64,000 nucleotides of DNA, taken from contig OZ010791.1 in NCBI GenBank assembly GCA_963932465.1, positions 622,983,800 through 623,047,799 of the forward strand. The letters are read 5' to 3'. Shown piece by piece: positions 34,669 to 46,252 of this stretch. This DNA comes from Maratus speciosus (taxonomy: Eukaryota > Arthropoda > Arachnida > Araneae > Salticidae). Positions within the stretch are counted from its first letter, which is position 1, and each line of letters starts with the position of its first letter. Below the pieces are notes generated by a model that ran no database searches, was not told where the DNA came from, and worked only from the letters and a program-made list of their open reading frames with translations. A program made the translations under genes and the position numbers.

Positions 34669-35064
34669 GGCTTTTCTCAAATCCAAAGGAGCTACTTTCT
34701 GGTACATTTCTGAATTCATTTCTTTTCAGAAACGCACAAGATTGGCAGGTGTTCTTATTCAGAATCTATGTAATCGAATAACGTTATCCATTTTTGATAA
34801 AGTCAATATATCTTTGAGAAAATATACTGTCAAAGTTAAATGTTTGAACCAAATTTCTGGAAGCGATAGCACGGGAAAGGAGAAAAACAAGCAGTCACGT
34901 GACAAGAATATCTTATATCTTGATAAGTAATTTATTTATCAAAAATGGAAAACGCTATTCGATTCCAATTCCTTCAATAGTCAGGCCTGTCAATTTTATG
35001 TCTTTACAGTTAAAAATAAGTCAGAAAATTTCTCATTGTTGAGCAGTGAATTTGAGAAACACTT
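34669..35064. mobile_element. TTAA-family MITE, copy 6
   Basis: TTAA at 34,665-34,668 then GGCTTTTCTCAAATCCAAAGG. Both palindromic halves are present (GTTCTTATTCAGAATCTATG; AATAGTCAGGCCTGTCAATT), ending GAATTTGAGAAACACTTTT. The right end carries the 14-bp direct repeat of the SINE insertion. Confidence 0.82.
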
Positions 35065-35209
35065 TTAGGTATATAATAAAACACACATACTACAATATAT
35101 ATTAAAACACACATACACACATAAATAACGCCTGCATTCATCAGTTAAAGGTATATATAAATATTATACAGACATACATACAATACATACAATAAACCTA
35201 ACTATAGTG

Positions 35210-35214
35210 AAAAA
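35210..35214 (-). terminator. Oligo-T Pol III-type terminator
   Basis: TTTTT on the minus strand just after the tRNA-like sequence. If used, it would end transcription before the rest of the SINE. Confidence 0.45.
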
Positions 35215-35216
35215 TT

Positions 35217-35288
35217 AGCCAGAGCCAGGAATCGAACCCGGGACCACAGTATACAAGACTGCTGCTCTAACCACTGAGCTACTCCGGC
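35217..35288 (-). tRNA. tRNA-Thr(UGU)-like sequence, probably SINE-borne
   Basis: On the minus strand the sequence folds as a complete cloverleaf. Acceptor GCCGGAG/CTCTGGC has one G-U pair; D stem GCTC/GAGC; anticodon stem GCAGT/ACTGT with loop CTTGTAT, giving anticodon TGT; T arm CCGGG-TTCGATT-CCTGG; T discriminator. Internal promoter boxes are intact (TAGCTCAGTGG and GGTTCGATTCC). A run of five Ts follows three bases downstream. It could pass as a functional gene, but the direct repeats around the larger segment make a SINE head more likely. Confidence 0.75.
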
Positions 35289-35774
35289 CGATATATGGGT
35301 CTGTAATTTATTACTAATAAACCATGCTGGGGAAATCACCAGCCATCTATACGACAGCCTTGGATGACCGGACAACGATGAAAAAATTTTACTATTACAT
35401 CGATCTTATCACTTTTAGGTATATTTCCAAAGATTCCGCTAACATAAGTTCATTATCGCTATTAATATTTTTACAAAACATATTGCCTTCCCTACACATC
35501 TTGAGAACAATAAAGCCTAGTTCTATCCCTGCTCGACTATGCAGCAAAAAAATGCAAGCTTGATTTCGGCCTGGCACGAGTCTGCTGAAAAAATGAAGCC
35601 CGGGCCCTGACACCATGTAACTGTCCGATGCTGATCTCTACGCTGGACATGTTACATTTTTGTATTGATGTTGTCAAACTAGCATCGGCTCGTGACGCAC
35701 ATTTATACTTATTCTCGCGAAAGTCACATTAATTGAAAAGGGCTCATACGGCTTCGATTAAAATTTTTTATATC

Positions 35775-36390
35775 GGGACGGTAGGCCCGCTTAATTTTTT
35801 TTATCGGCCCGGCCCGGTCCGATAGGCCCGTTCAATTTTTTTGCCGGACCGGCCCGTCTATTTTGTTTCTCGGGCCTCGGGCCCTTTCCCTTCATTTTAT
35901 TCACGAAATATTTATACTTATAATAATCAAAAATAATTATTTAAACTTTCTGGGAAGAATTTAGAATTTCTTAATAATAGTTTCTATAAATGACGCATAA
36001 ATGCATCAGCATCAGCCTGTATAGATATTTTTTACGTCGATATGTTTAAAAAGTTCTGACAAATATAAAATTATTATTACAGTCTCTTTTTCATGTTTAT
36101 ATTCTTCATTTAAAAAAAAAAGTTCCTCAGGCTACATAATAGTCTAAGCACATCCGTTTCAAAATACTGGTTCTCCTATATTTCTTTCACCATATCCTAT
36201 TGTAAACTATATTGATTTTTTAATGAATTTTTATTTGTATGTAAATATCTGAATTATTACTAATATCAATAATCCATTTACACGGCTTGGAGACTAAAAA
36301 ATCTGAAAAATTCTATACAGGAAAACTTTCTAAGACGGAATCACAAGAGAAAAAAAATCGTTATAGTTAGGTTCATTTTTTAGCAGGATG
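35775..36390 (-). mobile_element. GC-rich hAT-like element, copy 6
   Basis: GGTAGGCCCGCTT, CGGCCCGGCCCGG and CTCGGGCCTCGGGCCC are followed by an AT-rich core collinear in reverse with 11,960-12,260: TTTTTACGTCGAT, TTTTTTAATGAATTTTTATT, AAGACGGAATCACA and ATCGTTATAG. Ends unclear. Confidence 0.6.
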
Positions 36391-37233
36391 TCTTTTTTTT
36401 TCAAGCGGATTATTACATTTTGCGTTGATCAAGAAATTTTTCATTTTAATTTCAGTTCAATTTAATTTTTTTAAAATATACATTTTAATTCGTAATTTAA
36501 GTTATACTAAGTAATTTTAGGACTGGGAAACTGGCTTCAGAAAAAGACCCATTCTTACAAATCCGTTGATCAATGGATACACAAGCTCCCCCCAATAAAA
36601 TTTACTTGATCGAAGGCTAATTTAGGTCATAGATCATTTGTATTATGAGAAACAATAAACATTAAAATGGGGTCATTAATATTGAATCTGACGAAGGATA
36701 ACAATATTACTTAACAGTAGAAAAGGAGTATATTCTTTATAGTTTAATGGAAATAATTATCCATTGCGACTTACAGAAAGCCAGTTTGATATGTTTAAGG
36801 TAAACGGTAAAAAAATAAATAAATAAATAAATAATAGAAAAAAAAATGAAAAATCTAATTTTTTCTGTGTTGAACCAAATTTCCTAAATTGAAAAAAATA
36901 ATAAATTTTAAAAAGCGGATTGACAAAGATAATGATTTCCTATTTCATACAAAATATGTATGAATTACTAAGTACCTACAGTTAAAATTATGCTATTAGT
37001 AATTTAGATTCGTCAAAATCCATGTTTTACTACTAGCATCGTGTTTCTAATAATAACAAAGTAGATCAACCTTTTACAATTTATAAAGATTTTTTTAAAA
37101 TTAATTTTAATGCGTGTTTAGTTTTATTTCTGTTACTTAATTTTTAAAAAATGTATATTTAAACTAAAATTTTGATGTTTGGCCTGAAATTTGACAGAAT
37201 ATTCATTTCCAAATCACTATTCGTTACATCCTA
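36391..37233. other. AT-rich stretch, nothing recognised
   Basis: Includes a short AAAT run (36,811-36,835). No gene or element recognised. Confidence 0.45.
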
Positions 37234-37237
37234 TTAA

Positions 37238-37786
37238 CCCTCTCGTCACCCTGAGCCTCAAATGAGGCTCCTACTTCGAATTCCAATATTTGAAAGAAAG
37301 AAAATATTTTTGTTAATTTCAGTACCTAATAGTGATAGCATATGTCGATACATTTACTATTATTACTTTACTTATGTTTCAACATTTAATAATAATAATA
37401 TTAATAAAAGTTTTATTAATTATTAGTAAACCGTTGGCGTTTCTTTTAATTCAAACATATGTTTCACTCTTTAAATTTAAAATAGGGCCTCATTTTCCGA
37501 ATTAGTAATTTGTGATAAAATATAAAAAAATGCTACTAATTTTTTTATTTATGTTTGTTTAATCTGGTTGTAATACGACATTTTCCAAACGTCTTAAAAT
37601 ATTCTTCCTTAGACTATTTTTATATGAAAAACACGCAACATAACTACATTCGTTAGGTTTCTGAAAAGAACACATTCGTTAAATTTCAGTAAACTGTATC
37701 TTCTGTGATTTCGATAGTTACTTTTAATTTTGTTAGCGTAAAAGTAATTTCCCCCAAAATTGGAAAAAAAATCGGTGCCGAGAGGG
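37238..37786. mobile_element. piggyBac-like MITE, 549 bp
   Basis: TTAA on both sides (37,234-37,237 and 37,787-37,790). TIRs CCCTCTCGTCACC and, in reverse, CCCTCTCGGCACCG. A CCC start plus a TTAA target is the piggyBac signature. Near the left end is a short hairpin (TGAGCCTCAAATGAGGCTC). The AT-rich core does not code. Confidence 0.85.
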
Positions 37787-37790
37787 TTAA

Positions 37791-38883
37791 GGACCTAGTA
37801 AAATTTGGGTTAAAAATGATACTCAGATTACATTAGTCAAGTTCCGAAATAACAATAACTTCTTTTTAAAAAAATCCTATAAATATTATAATTTAATCAT
37901 ACTTAGTTATATTACGTATGTAAAACGATATAAAAAAAAGTACTTCATATATGATATTTTTAAATATTATTAATCGAATTTGAAAAGGAAATAATTTGGA
38001 AATTATATATTATATATTATTTCATATTCATATGCTCATTTATATTATTTCATTAAAGATAATAATAGGAATAGAAATAGAAAGTTTTTTCAATTGTTCT
38101 GTGATAAAACACAGTAATAATTATTTATTCTGTGGAGCCATCCACAGCATGTGTTGACCTCTCCCCAAACAAAGACATTATGTTGCTAAGTAAAAAAATA
38201 TAGTAAACAAAATCAATAAAAATTCTTATCAAGACTTGTTTACAGATATAAGAAGATGAGAAATTATTTCCCACACGCAAATTCATGGAACTGACCTCCG
38301 CTAACCACATATAACCATTTAGCTTAGGGCCTCCTAGATAATAGCCTTGTTCGGTCTCGGCCACCTATGGTGAATTCGGATTCGCTGATAAGAAAGTACA
38401 AAAGCGAGCCCTGCTTTGTACAAAACATTAACAAGACGGTGACAAATGTAAGTGAAAGTCATCCCCCCATTGCACTTTTCTTCCGTTTTTAAAAGACATT
38501 CGAAAAATACCCAGATGTTCGCTAAAAGGAAAAGATTGTAACAAAAATAAGAATTATAATGTGCAGAATTTTTCTTTTCAATTTATTGAATCAGTGTTTC
38601 AAATAGATATATTTTTTTCATTTTATCTCTTATTTTTTAAATTTCCTTTTTAATTACATAATTGCTCTGTTTTGAAAAAATTCTCAAGGACAAATGAAAC
38701 ATACAGCAGTAAATTATATAAAACAATGTTAGATCTAACTTTTGTTGTAGCCAAAAATTTTAAGAACTTTATACATTTAAAAAAAATCATTCTTTTCCTG
38801 TAGAAGATGTAAGTGAAAAAATAACATAGAGAGAGAGAGGGAGAGAGAAAGAAATGAAAACAATAAAAGGGAAAAAAAATAAC
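37791..38883. other. AT-rich stretch, nothing recognised
   Basis: The 38,125-38,400 part is less AT-rich and has a minus-strand open frame with no family resemblance. A GA run lies at 38,829-38,850. No gene is claimed. Confidence 0.45.
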
Positions 38884-39025
38884 TTTCTATGCTTGCCAAT
38901 GCGAAACTTTTTGACATATCCATGGACGCCTTTTTAAACATAAAAACACGAAATTTTCAATCATTGTTTTAGAAGTGATTTGTAATTCAATAGCATTTTT
39001 AAATTCTCGATAAATATATTACATT
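38884..39025 (-). mobile_element. TTAA-family MITE, fragment
   Basis: TGCCAATGCGAAACTTTTTG, AACATAAAAACACGAAATTT and AGAAGTGATTTGTAATTCAA follow the order of the inverted half of the 14,689 copy. Strongly diverged. Confidence 0.5.
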
Positions 39026-39139
39026 TTGGGTTATACAGAACCACCCACCAGGCGGAAAAGGGGATTGGGTGGGAAATATACGTAATTAATTTAGCTAGAA
39101 GCTATGACAAATTGATGGAAATAAATAGGAAACGGGGTT

Positions 39140-40126
39140 CAGTGACGAAACTAGCCTTTTTTGTACCCGGGGCAAACATAGATTTTAGCCCCCTTCCCTT
39201 CCCCCCCCCCCTCCCGCCTCCCCAAAGTAAATTTACAAAGAGAATTTTAGTAAGTTTCTAATAGCCGACTTGTTTAAAAATTTAAAATATGTAATAAAAA
39301 AGTACGTAATACGGAATTACGTAATCAACTTTGTCAAATATTGATACATTAAAACCTTGAAAACGAAATCCAAAGGAACCGAAAAAAAATCCGCTTTATA
39401 CAGTTTTCGATCTTAGCAGGTATAATTGTTGGTATTTTTTCTGTTGGGAACATGTATTTTTTTCATTTAAGACAGGCTTCCGTAATAGACAGATTTCATT
39501 TTCACAGATTTTACGGTAGCTATAGTTAGTACAAATGAGGCGTTTAAAGTCACAGTGATATGAATCACATTGTCTTAAAAGACTACATTAGTCACGGGAA
39601 GAATTCAAACTCGCAAGCTAATGTTAAACCTATGGGAACGTTCTTTTCAAATTTCTCGCTTGCATTTTAATATTTTTAAATGATTTTTTCTGTTTGGGAT
39701 AGCTGAAATTGATCCTTAACCGGATTCGTGTTTACTTTTTCGATTTCGGTCGCTGCTTTTTTTTATATATATATAAAGTTACTTTCACTTTTGGAACCGG
39801 TTCCGAAAGTGAAAGTAGCCTCATAAAAAAAGAAAAAAAACTGTAACCAAAACCGAAAACATAGAAACTAACAACATTAGCGATCAACTTCAGCTATTCT
39901 AAGAAAAAAAAATCATTTAAAAATATTAAAATATGCAAGCCATAAATTTGAAAAGAACGCCCCCATAGATTTAACATTAGCAAGCGAGTTTCTTCGCGTG
40001 AATAGTGTAGATTCTTAAGAACTCGAAAAACAATCTTCATTTGGTGCCCTGTTCGTTTTCCGTTCTGGCGCCTTGGGCACATGCCCCTCATGCTCCTCCC
40101 CCCCCCCCCCTCTAGTTTCGGCCCTG
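39140..40126. mobile_element. Large hAT-like foldback element
   Basis: Ends CAGTGACGAAACTAG and, in reverse, CAGGGCCGAAACTAG. A second inverted pair covers about 39,590-39,740 and 39,845-40,000 (CTCGCTTGCATTTTAATATT with its inverse). Near 39,780-39,815 the centre holds ACTTTCACTT..GGAACCGGTTCC..AAGTGAAAGT. Flanking 8-mers ACGGGGTT and GTGGGGAT match at five positions, so the duplication is weak. Long C and T runs are present. A diverged relative lies at 61,145-61,450. Confidence 0.7.
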
Positions 40127-40289
40127 GTGGGGATTCGCAAAATTCGTGGTACAGGAAAGAAAGACTCATGGGCGATTGCTGGGAGCATCTCGGCACGGAA
40201 TTCATTATTTTTAAAAAGAGAAGGGCGCATTTTTCCGATTTTAAAAAGGACAGAGCGCTGCACCCTACAAAAATGGCCTAGAGCAAACA

Positions 40290-41390
40290 CTATCTATATT
40301 CTTTAATAAGTAAAATCCCGAATAGCAGACACTTTGGGATCGTTGAATAACGTCTTGCATCGGATCGGGTTGTATTGTTTTTCGGGACAGGGTTACTCTG
40401 ATTTCCTTTCTGTAGGTTGACTTCACTCTAAAACAGTGGTTACCAACTTGGGGCGTGCGCCCCACTGGGGGGGGGGGGGCAATTTCAACTTTGTAACTCA
40501 CCCATTCGCTGCGAGGTTTTTTGGGAAAGTAATCTTTAAGACTAAAAATAAGTTATGTATTCAAAATTAATAATAATGATTTTTTTTCCCAAGATGTTCC
40601 GAATCAAAAGCTTAAAATAAAACTAACACCAGAATAATTACATGAACAAACTTTACAACTATTTTTAAACCCTTTTTAATATTTAATTTTTTTGGGGGGG
40701 AGGGAAGCGAGAGGGTTAATGATCTAATTTACAATTTTTTCAACTTTTTCGATTATTTATGAAATGAGCTTTGTATATCTATTTACTCTGCTGTATGCAA
40801 CATGGAGAAACTTTTATACATAAAACTACTTAAAAGTATATCTAAATTTTACTGTTTTGAACCTATTTAAACGAAAAAAATATTTGGAATATCTAAACGT
40901 GGTACTATAAACTTTATAAATCTTAATGCTTCTTGTGTATTTTGTTATTCATAGAAAAAATTGTACGTTTATTGTTATCAATTTTAATGCTAAATGTGAG
41001 TCTCTCCAGCATTTTGTGCAGATAAAAATGCGGACCGTATAACACTTTTGTTAAATATTTAGGTAAGTTGGAAAGGCAAAACAAAACTCTTTTGTGCATA
41101 AAAGTGAAGATGTATCGCCTCATTTGTAGAATTTTGTTAAAAACACATTTATGATAAAAAATTCATAATTTGATAAGATAAAAAAATGCGAAATGAATAA
41201 TTGTTAAGGCTGCTTTAGGCTTCCTTCAGGTTAATAGACTTCATTTTAAAATGATAAGATATATCTGTTACAGAATTTGTGTGTCGGAAAACGGAGGGGG
41301 GCCATCGCGACTTAACAGATGCTTCGGTGGGGCGTGGCCAATAAAACTTTAGGAACCACTGCTCTAGAATAATTCTTATGGGACGTACAC
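40290..41390 (+). repeat. Dispersed GC-containing repeat R, copy 2 (split)
   Basis: Same order as 33,455-33,680, but interrupted by the 928-bp hAT element between TTCACTCTAAAA and CTCTAGAATAATTC. Confidence 0.75.
40434..41361. mobile_element. hAT element, 928 bp, Charlie-like ends
   Basis: TIRs CAGTGGTTACCAACTTGGGG and, in reverse, CAGTGGTTCCTAAAG. 8-bp duplication CTCTAAAA (40,426-40,433) and CTCTAGAA (41,362-41,369), one mismatch. The empty site CCCTCTAGAATAATTC at about 33,605 confirms the boundaries. GC-rich just inside both ends and AT-rich in the core. The minus-strand frame at 40,923-41,123 does not resemble a hAT transposase, so it is non-autonomous. Confidence 0.93.
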
Positions 41391-41394
41391 ATTC

Positions 41395-41615
41395 TACTAC
41401 ATTTCTTTCTATTTATCCCATTGTAAACTATATTGATTTTTTAATGGATTTCTATTTGTATGTAAATATCTGAATTATTATCAATACCATTAATCCATTT
41501 ACACGGCTTGAAGACTTAAAAATCTGAAAAATTCTACATCGAAAAACCTTCTAACACGGAATCACATAGGAGAGGGAAAAAATCGTTATAGTTAAGTTCC
41601 TTTTTCTCCAGGTCT
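41395..41615 (-). repeat. Core fragment of the GC-rich hAT-like family, copy 7
   Basis: TTGTAAACTATATTGATTTT, TATGTAAATATCTGAATTAT and CACGGAATCACATAGG match 36,190-36,390 closely, without the GC-rich ends. Confidence 0.65.
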
Positions 41616-41888
41616 GCGGTCTCTTGCAAATGTATTATTTATTTTCAAACGGATTATATATCCAATTTGAAGATCCAGATCCACCGATAAAGAAATTTTT
41701 CCGTTTAAAACAGGAACTCATCATACACAGATTCTTATAACATGTTTTACAGTACTGTATCCCCACCTCTAGAAATGTATATGTACTACTATTCTTTAAG
41801 GAGAATGTTAATTGTAGAATAATGGTAATTTAAAAATATATGTATTTTCGGAAAAAATTGTTAACCCAAGGTATAGGTTGTTCCTTAA

Positions 41889-42309
41889 GGCTGTTGTTAA
41901 CTGCTCTGCTCAACAAGCGCAAAACGTTTTGACACATTTACAAATTCATTTTTTAACGGAAAGGTATAAAACTGGAAAGCCTGGCCATGGAAACGATTTG
42001 GAATAGAACTGTTTTTTCCATTTTTTGATCAATCAATTACCTATTGAGTTATAAGCGTTTTTGATCACGTGACAAACACGTTTTTCGCCCGCTCTTGAGT
42101 GCTCTTTCTTCCTTCGCGCGGAAATTCGGTTCAAAACGCTCACTTTGACGCTATTTTCTGAAAGATCTATTGAGTTTGCAAAAAAAATGGAAAAAACAGC
42201 TCCATTACATAGTTTCTGAACAACAACACCAGCCAGTTTCATGCATTTTCGAAAAAAAATAAATTAAAATTTATGTCAGAAAGTTGGTCCTTTGGATTTG
42301 AGAACACCC
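41889..42309. mobile_element. Palindromic TTAA-flanked MITE, copy 7
   Basis: TTAA at 41,885-41,888 and 42,310-42,313. Starts GGCTGTTGTTAACTGC and, in reverse, GGGTGTTCTCAAATCC. Both halves are preserved. It forms the inner end of the right composite block and matches the MITE at 26,740 in the left block. Confidence 0.85.
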
Positions 42310-42690
42310 TTAAAAGAACAAACCGTTGTGACAATTTGATGACTGGTTATAACAATTTAAAATTCTCGGGTCTTATATTCAATTTTTTATAAAATTTAGT
42401 GTGTGTGTGGGGGGGGGGCGATAATATAAAATGATAATGGACTCTTGTACAGTTTTATGAGGAAGGTAATCGTAGATTTTTGTAACCCCCCCCCCTGCCA
42501 AGGAGGAGGGTAAGGGCCAAATTAAAAGAAACTCATCCAATTGGATGTTTATATACTTAGAAAACATCCTGATTTTATACTGTTCCAAAATTTTATCGTC
42601 TAATAGATTCGGATTTTGTAGATTCCACCCCTACGCACAAACGGCCGTACTCCGGAAGGATAAGGGAGGCTAAATATATATATACACACA

Positions 42691-43455
42691 CAGTAAAACC
42701 TCCCTAAAGGGACCACGTTCCGTTCCAATAAAAATGGGTCGCTCCGAGAGGTGGCCTGTTAATGGAGGTCCTGTTTAAATCTAGATTTTAATTGTTGAAA
42801 AAAGGTAACAATTAACGTTACTAAAATTTAATTTTCACATTAGGAAGAAATATAAAACTTTAAGTATCAAAACGAAAGTTAATTACATAAGTTAATTACT
42901 GTAGAGTTCAAAAAATGAATACATTGACCTTTGCTTTGATTTTACAGTTTTATATTTTATAACTTTTATTTCTTTTCGAAGTTCAGTAAATAAATGCAAT
43001 TTTTTTGGACGGAAACAAATAATGACGATATCATTAATTTATCTATTTCTTTGAGAGTTTCCTGACAGAATAGTGCAAGGGAGTTTATTGAACGTCATTC
43101 CTAATTTGTCATCAGAGTTAAATTCATTGCCTAAAGAAGCACAAAGAAGTTTAAACATTTAAAGGTTACCGGAATTAAAAAAAATCTAAACTTAGTTTAT
43201 AAGTTTGATGAAAAATGCACTCTCCGGAATTATTTTCTTAATAAAACCTTCTTCAAGCGACCTGGAAAAAACGGAATTTGTTTCATTTTCTTTAAAAAAA
43301 ATTGGTCGCTCATGGAGGGAGTTCAACTGGGTTGATCTCTGAATGGAGGTAAAATTAGTATTGAGCCTATGGGAATAAATTTCGTTCCATGAAAAAAATG
43401 GTCGCTCAGGGAGGTGGTCGCTTAATGGAGGTGGTCATACAGGGAGGTTTCACCG
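42691..43455 (+). mobile_element. Pogo/Tigger-like element in the right block
   Basis: Starts CAGTAAAACCTCCCTAAAGG and ends, in reverse, CGGTGAAACCTCCCTGTATG followed by TA. Body shared with 55,079-55,753: TCTAGATTTTAATTGTTGAA, AAAATGAATACATTGAC, ATTCATTGCC and CTCCGGAATTATTTTCTTAA. No transposase frame survives. The right end is then tandemly repeated. Confidence 0.82.
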
Positions 43456-44880
43456 TATATATATAAGTACCTGATGTTTATATTCTGATTCTGCATACCT
43501 TACAAAATCTGTTTCATTTTCTTAAAAAAAATTGGTCGCTTATGGAGGGAGTTCAACTGGGATGGCCTCTGAATGGAGGTACAATTAGTATTGAGACTAT
43601 GGGAATAAATTTCGTTCCATGAAAAAATGGTCGTTCAGGGAGGTGGTCGCTTAATGGAGGTGGTCATACAGGGAGGTTTCACCGTATATATATAAGTACC
43701 TGATGTTTATATTCTGATTCTGCATACCTTACAAAATCTGTTTCATTTTCTTTTAAAAATTGGTCGCTTATGGAGGGAGTTCAACTGGGATGGTCTCTGA
43801 ATGGAGGTAAAATTAGTATTGAGACTATAGGAATAAATTTCGTTCCATGAAAAAATGGTCGTTCAGGGAGGTGGTCGCTTAATGGAGGTGGTCACACAGG
43901 GAGGTTTCACTGTATATATATAAGTACCTGATGTTTATATTCTGATTCTGCATACCTTACAAAATCTGTTTCATTTTCTTTTAAAAATTGGTCGCTTATG
44001 GAGGGAGTTCAACTGGGATGGTCTCTGAATGGAGGTAAAATTAGTATTGAGACTATGGGAATAAATTTCGTTCCATGAAAAAATGGTCGTTCAGGGAGGT
44101 GGTCGCTTAATGGAGGTGGTCACACAGGGAGGTTTCACTGTATATATATAAGTACCTGATGTTTATATTCTGATTCTGCATACCTTACAAAATCTGTTTC
44201 ATTTTCTTTTAAAAATTGGTCGCTTATGGAGGGAGTTCAACTGGGATGGCCTCTGAATGGAGGTAAAATTAGTATTGAGACTATGGGAATAAATTTCGTT
44301 CCATGAAAAAATGGTCGTTCAGGGAGGTGGTCGCTTAATGGAGGTGGTCATACAGGGAGGTTTCACCGTATATATATAAGTACCTGATGTTTATATTCTG
44401 ATTCTGCATACCTTACAAAATCTGTTTCATTTTCTTTTAAAAATTGGTCGCTTATGGAGGGAGTTCAACTGGGATGGTCTCTGAATGGAGGTAAAATTAG
44501 TATTGAGACTATGGGAATAAATTTCGTTCCATGAAAAAATGGTCGTTCAGGGAGGTGGTCGCTTAATGGAGGTGGTCACACAGGGAGGTTTCACTGTATA
44601 TATATAAGTACCTGATGTTTATATTCTGATTCTGCATACCTTACAAAATCTGTTTCATTTTCTTTAAAAAAAATTGGTCGCTCATGGAGGGAGTTCAACT
44701 GGGATGGTCTCTGAATGGAGATAAAATTAGTATTGAGACTATGGGAATAAATTTCGTTCTATGAAAAAATGGTCGTTCAGGGAGGTGGTCTCTTAATGGA
44801 GGTGGTCACACAGGGAGGTTTCACTGTATATATATAAGTACCTGATGTTTATATTCTGATTCTGCATACCTTACAAAATT
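43456..44880 (-). repeat. Expanded pogo-like TIR array (right)
   Basis: About seven repeats of roughly 229 bp. Each includes GGAGGTTTCAC(T/C)GTATATA, AAGTACCTGATGTTTATATT, ATTGGTCGCT.ATGGAGGGAG and CGTTCCATGAAAAAATGG. Ends fall near 43,451, 43,680, 43,908, 44,137, 44,366, 44,595 and 44,827. Units are more uniform than in the left array, implying later homogenisation. Confidence 0.9.
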
Positions 44881-45074
44881 TTATCATCATCGAGGCAATG
44901 CAGGTTTTGAGATACCTTTTAAAGACCCCCCCCCCTCTCCCCCCCCCCCCAGCCTCTCCGTACCGAGGGAGCAAGACGCCAGATTTCAAAAAGTCATCTC
45001 AATCTGGTGTTTATATTCTGAGGTTAACCTTGTGTATTATTATCAGACTTATTTAATATGTGATTTGTAAAAAG

Positions 45075-45195
45075 GTGCGCTTTTTTCCGGGGCGCTTTTT
45101 TCCGGGTGCGCTTTTTTCCGGGGCGCTTTTTTCCGGGTGCGCTTTTTTCCGGGGCGCTTTTTTCCGTGCGCTTTTTTCCGGTGCGCTTTTTTCCG
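45075..45195 (-). repeat. GC/A minisatellite (right)
   Basis: Repeats of GGTGCGCTTTTTTCC and GGGGCGCTTTTTTCC, the inverse of 22,750-22,886, with slightly fewer units. Confidence 0.95.
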
Positions 45196-45289
45196 TGATC
45201 CGTTGTGGCCATCACAAAACTTTCTTCTATATAAATCACGTCAATTAACTCCTTTACATAGTAAAAGAAATAACAACGATTTAGCACCA

Positions 45290-46100
45290 ATTCATATCAA
45301 AGTATACCTGAATTTGAAGTTGGATGAAAATTCGTGCATTAGTTCTTGAGATAGAGCTATAGCGGGAATTCTGAAAAAATATAGCATAACAGCGCCACCT
45401 GTTGAGTGATTTACACCAAAAGTAAACAGCACTAAACAATATCAAGGTATACCTAAATCTGAAGTTTGTTGAAAATCCAAGTATTAGTTCTTGAGATAAA
45501 GCTATTGCGGAAATCGCAAAAAATACAGCATAGCAGCGCCGCCTGTTCAGCGATTTACACCAAAAATTAAACAGCACTAATTTATGCGTCAATTCATGTC
45601 AAGGACTAACTAAATCTGAAGTTTGATGAAAATCCGTGCAATAGTTCTTGAGATACAGCTCTTGTGGAAATCGTGAAAAATGCAGCACAGCAGCGCCACC
45701 TGTTGGGTGATTTACACCAAAAATTAAACAGCACTAATTTATATCAGGGACTAACTGAATCTGAAGTTTGATGAAAATTCATGTATTTTTTCTTGAGTTG
45801 GAGCTGTTGCGATAATGATGAACAATGTAGCATACCAGCGCCACCTGCTGGGCGATTTTCACAAAAAAGTAATCAGTACCAAACTATATCTTGGACTGAC
45901 TGAATATGAAGTTTTATGAAAATCCGTGCGATAGTTCTTGAGATATAGCTATTGCAGAAATTGCAAAAAATGCCGCATAGCAGCGCCACCTGTTGGGCGA
46001 TTTTCACCAAAAACTAATCAGGTCCAGTTTATATCAAGGTCTAACTAAATATGAAGTTTTGTAAAATTCCGTGCATTAGTTCTTGAGATAGAGCGCCCAC
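45290..46100 (-). repeat. Tandem array, six units of about 148 bp (right)
   Basis: TTAGTTCTTGAGATA-type words near 45,338, 45,486, 45,643, 45,790, 45,935 and 46,080, with CAGCGCC(A/G)CCTGTT between them. Inverse of the left array. Confidence 0.9.
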
Positions 46101-46252
46101 AAAATTTTTGTCACATACAGACTCACAGAGTGACAGAGTGAGAGACAGACTCACAGACAGACATTTTCTAAAAACCATCAAATCGTGTTCTGGGCATTCT
46201 AAAACGTATAAATCCGTCGAAAACCGGAAGTCGAAATTTTTCACGAATCCAA

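Larger units (their letters stand above)
35075..35410 (-). mobile_element. tRNA-headed SINE with 14-bp target duplication
   Basis: A 336-bp segment containing a tRNA-Thr-like sequence is flanked by perfect direct repeats ACTTTTAGGTATAT (35,061-35,074 and 35,411-35,424). Such duplications are typical of target-primed retroposition. On the minus strand about 120 nt precede the tRNA part (including GATGGCTGGTGATTTCCCC) and about 140 nt of TG/TA-rich tail follow it. It inserted at the right end of the TTAA MITE at 34,669. No reverse transcriptase is encoded. Confidence 0.75.

Noticed and set aside
43456..44880. CRISPR-like array because of regular units
   Set aside because: Units of about 229 bp are contiguous with no unique spacers, and they match a transposon end; the DNA is eukaryotic.
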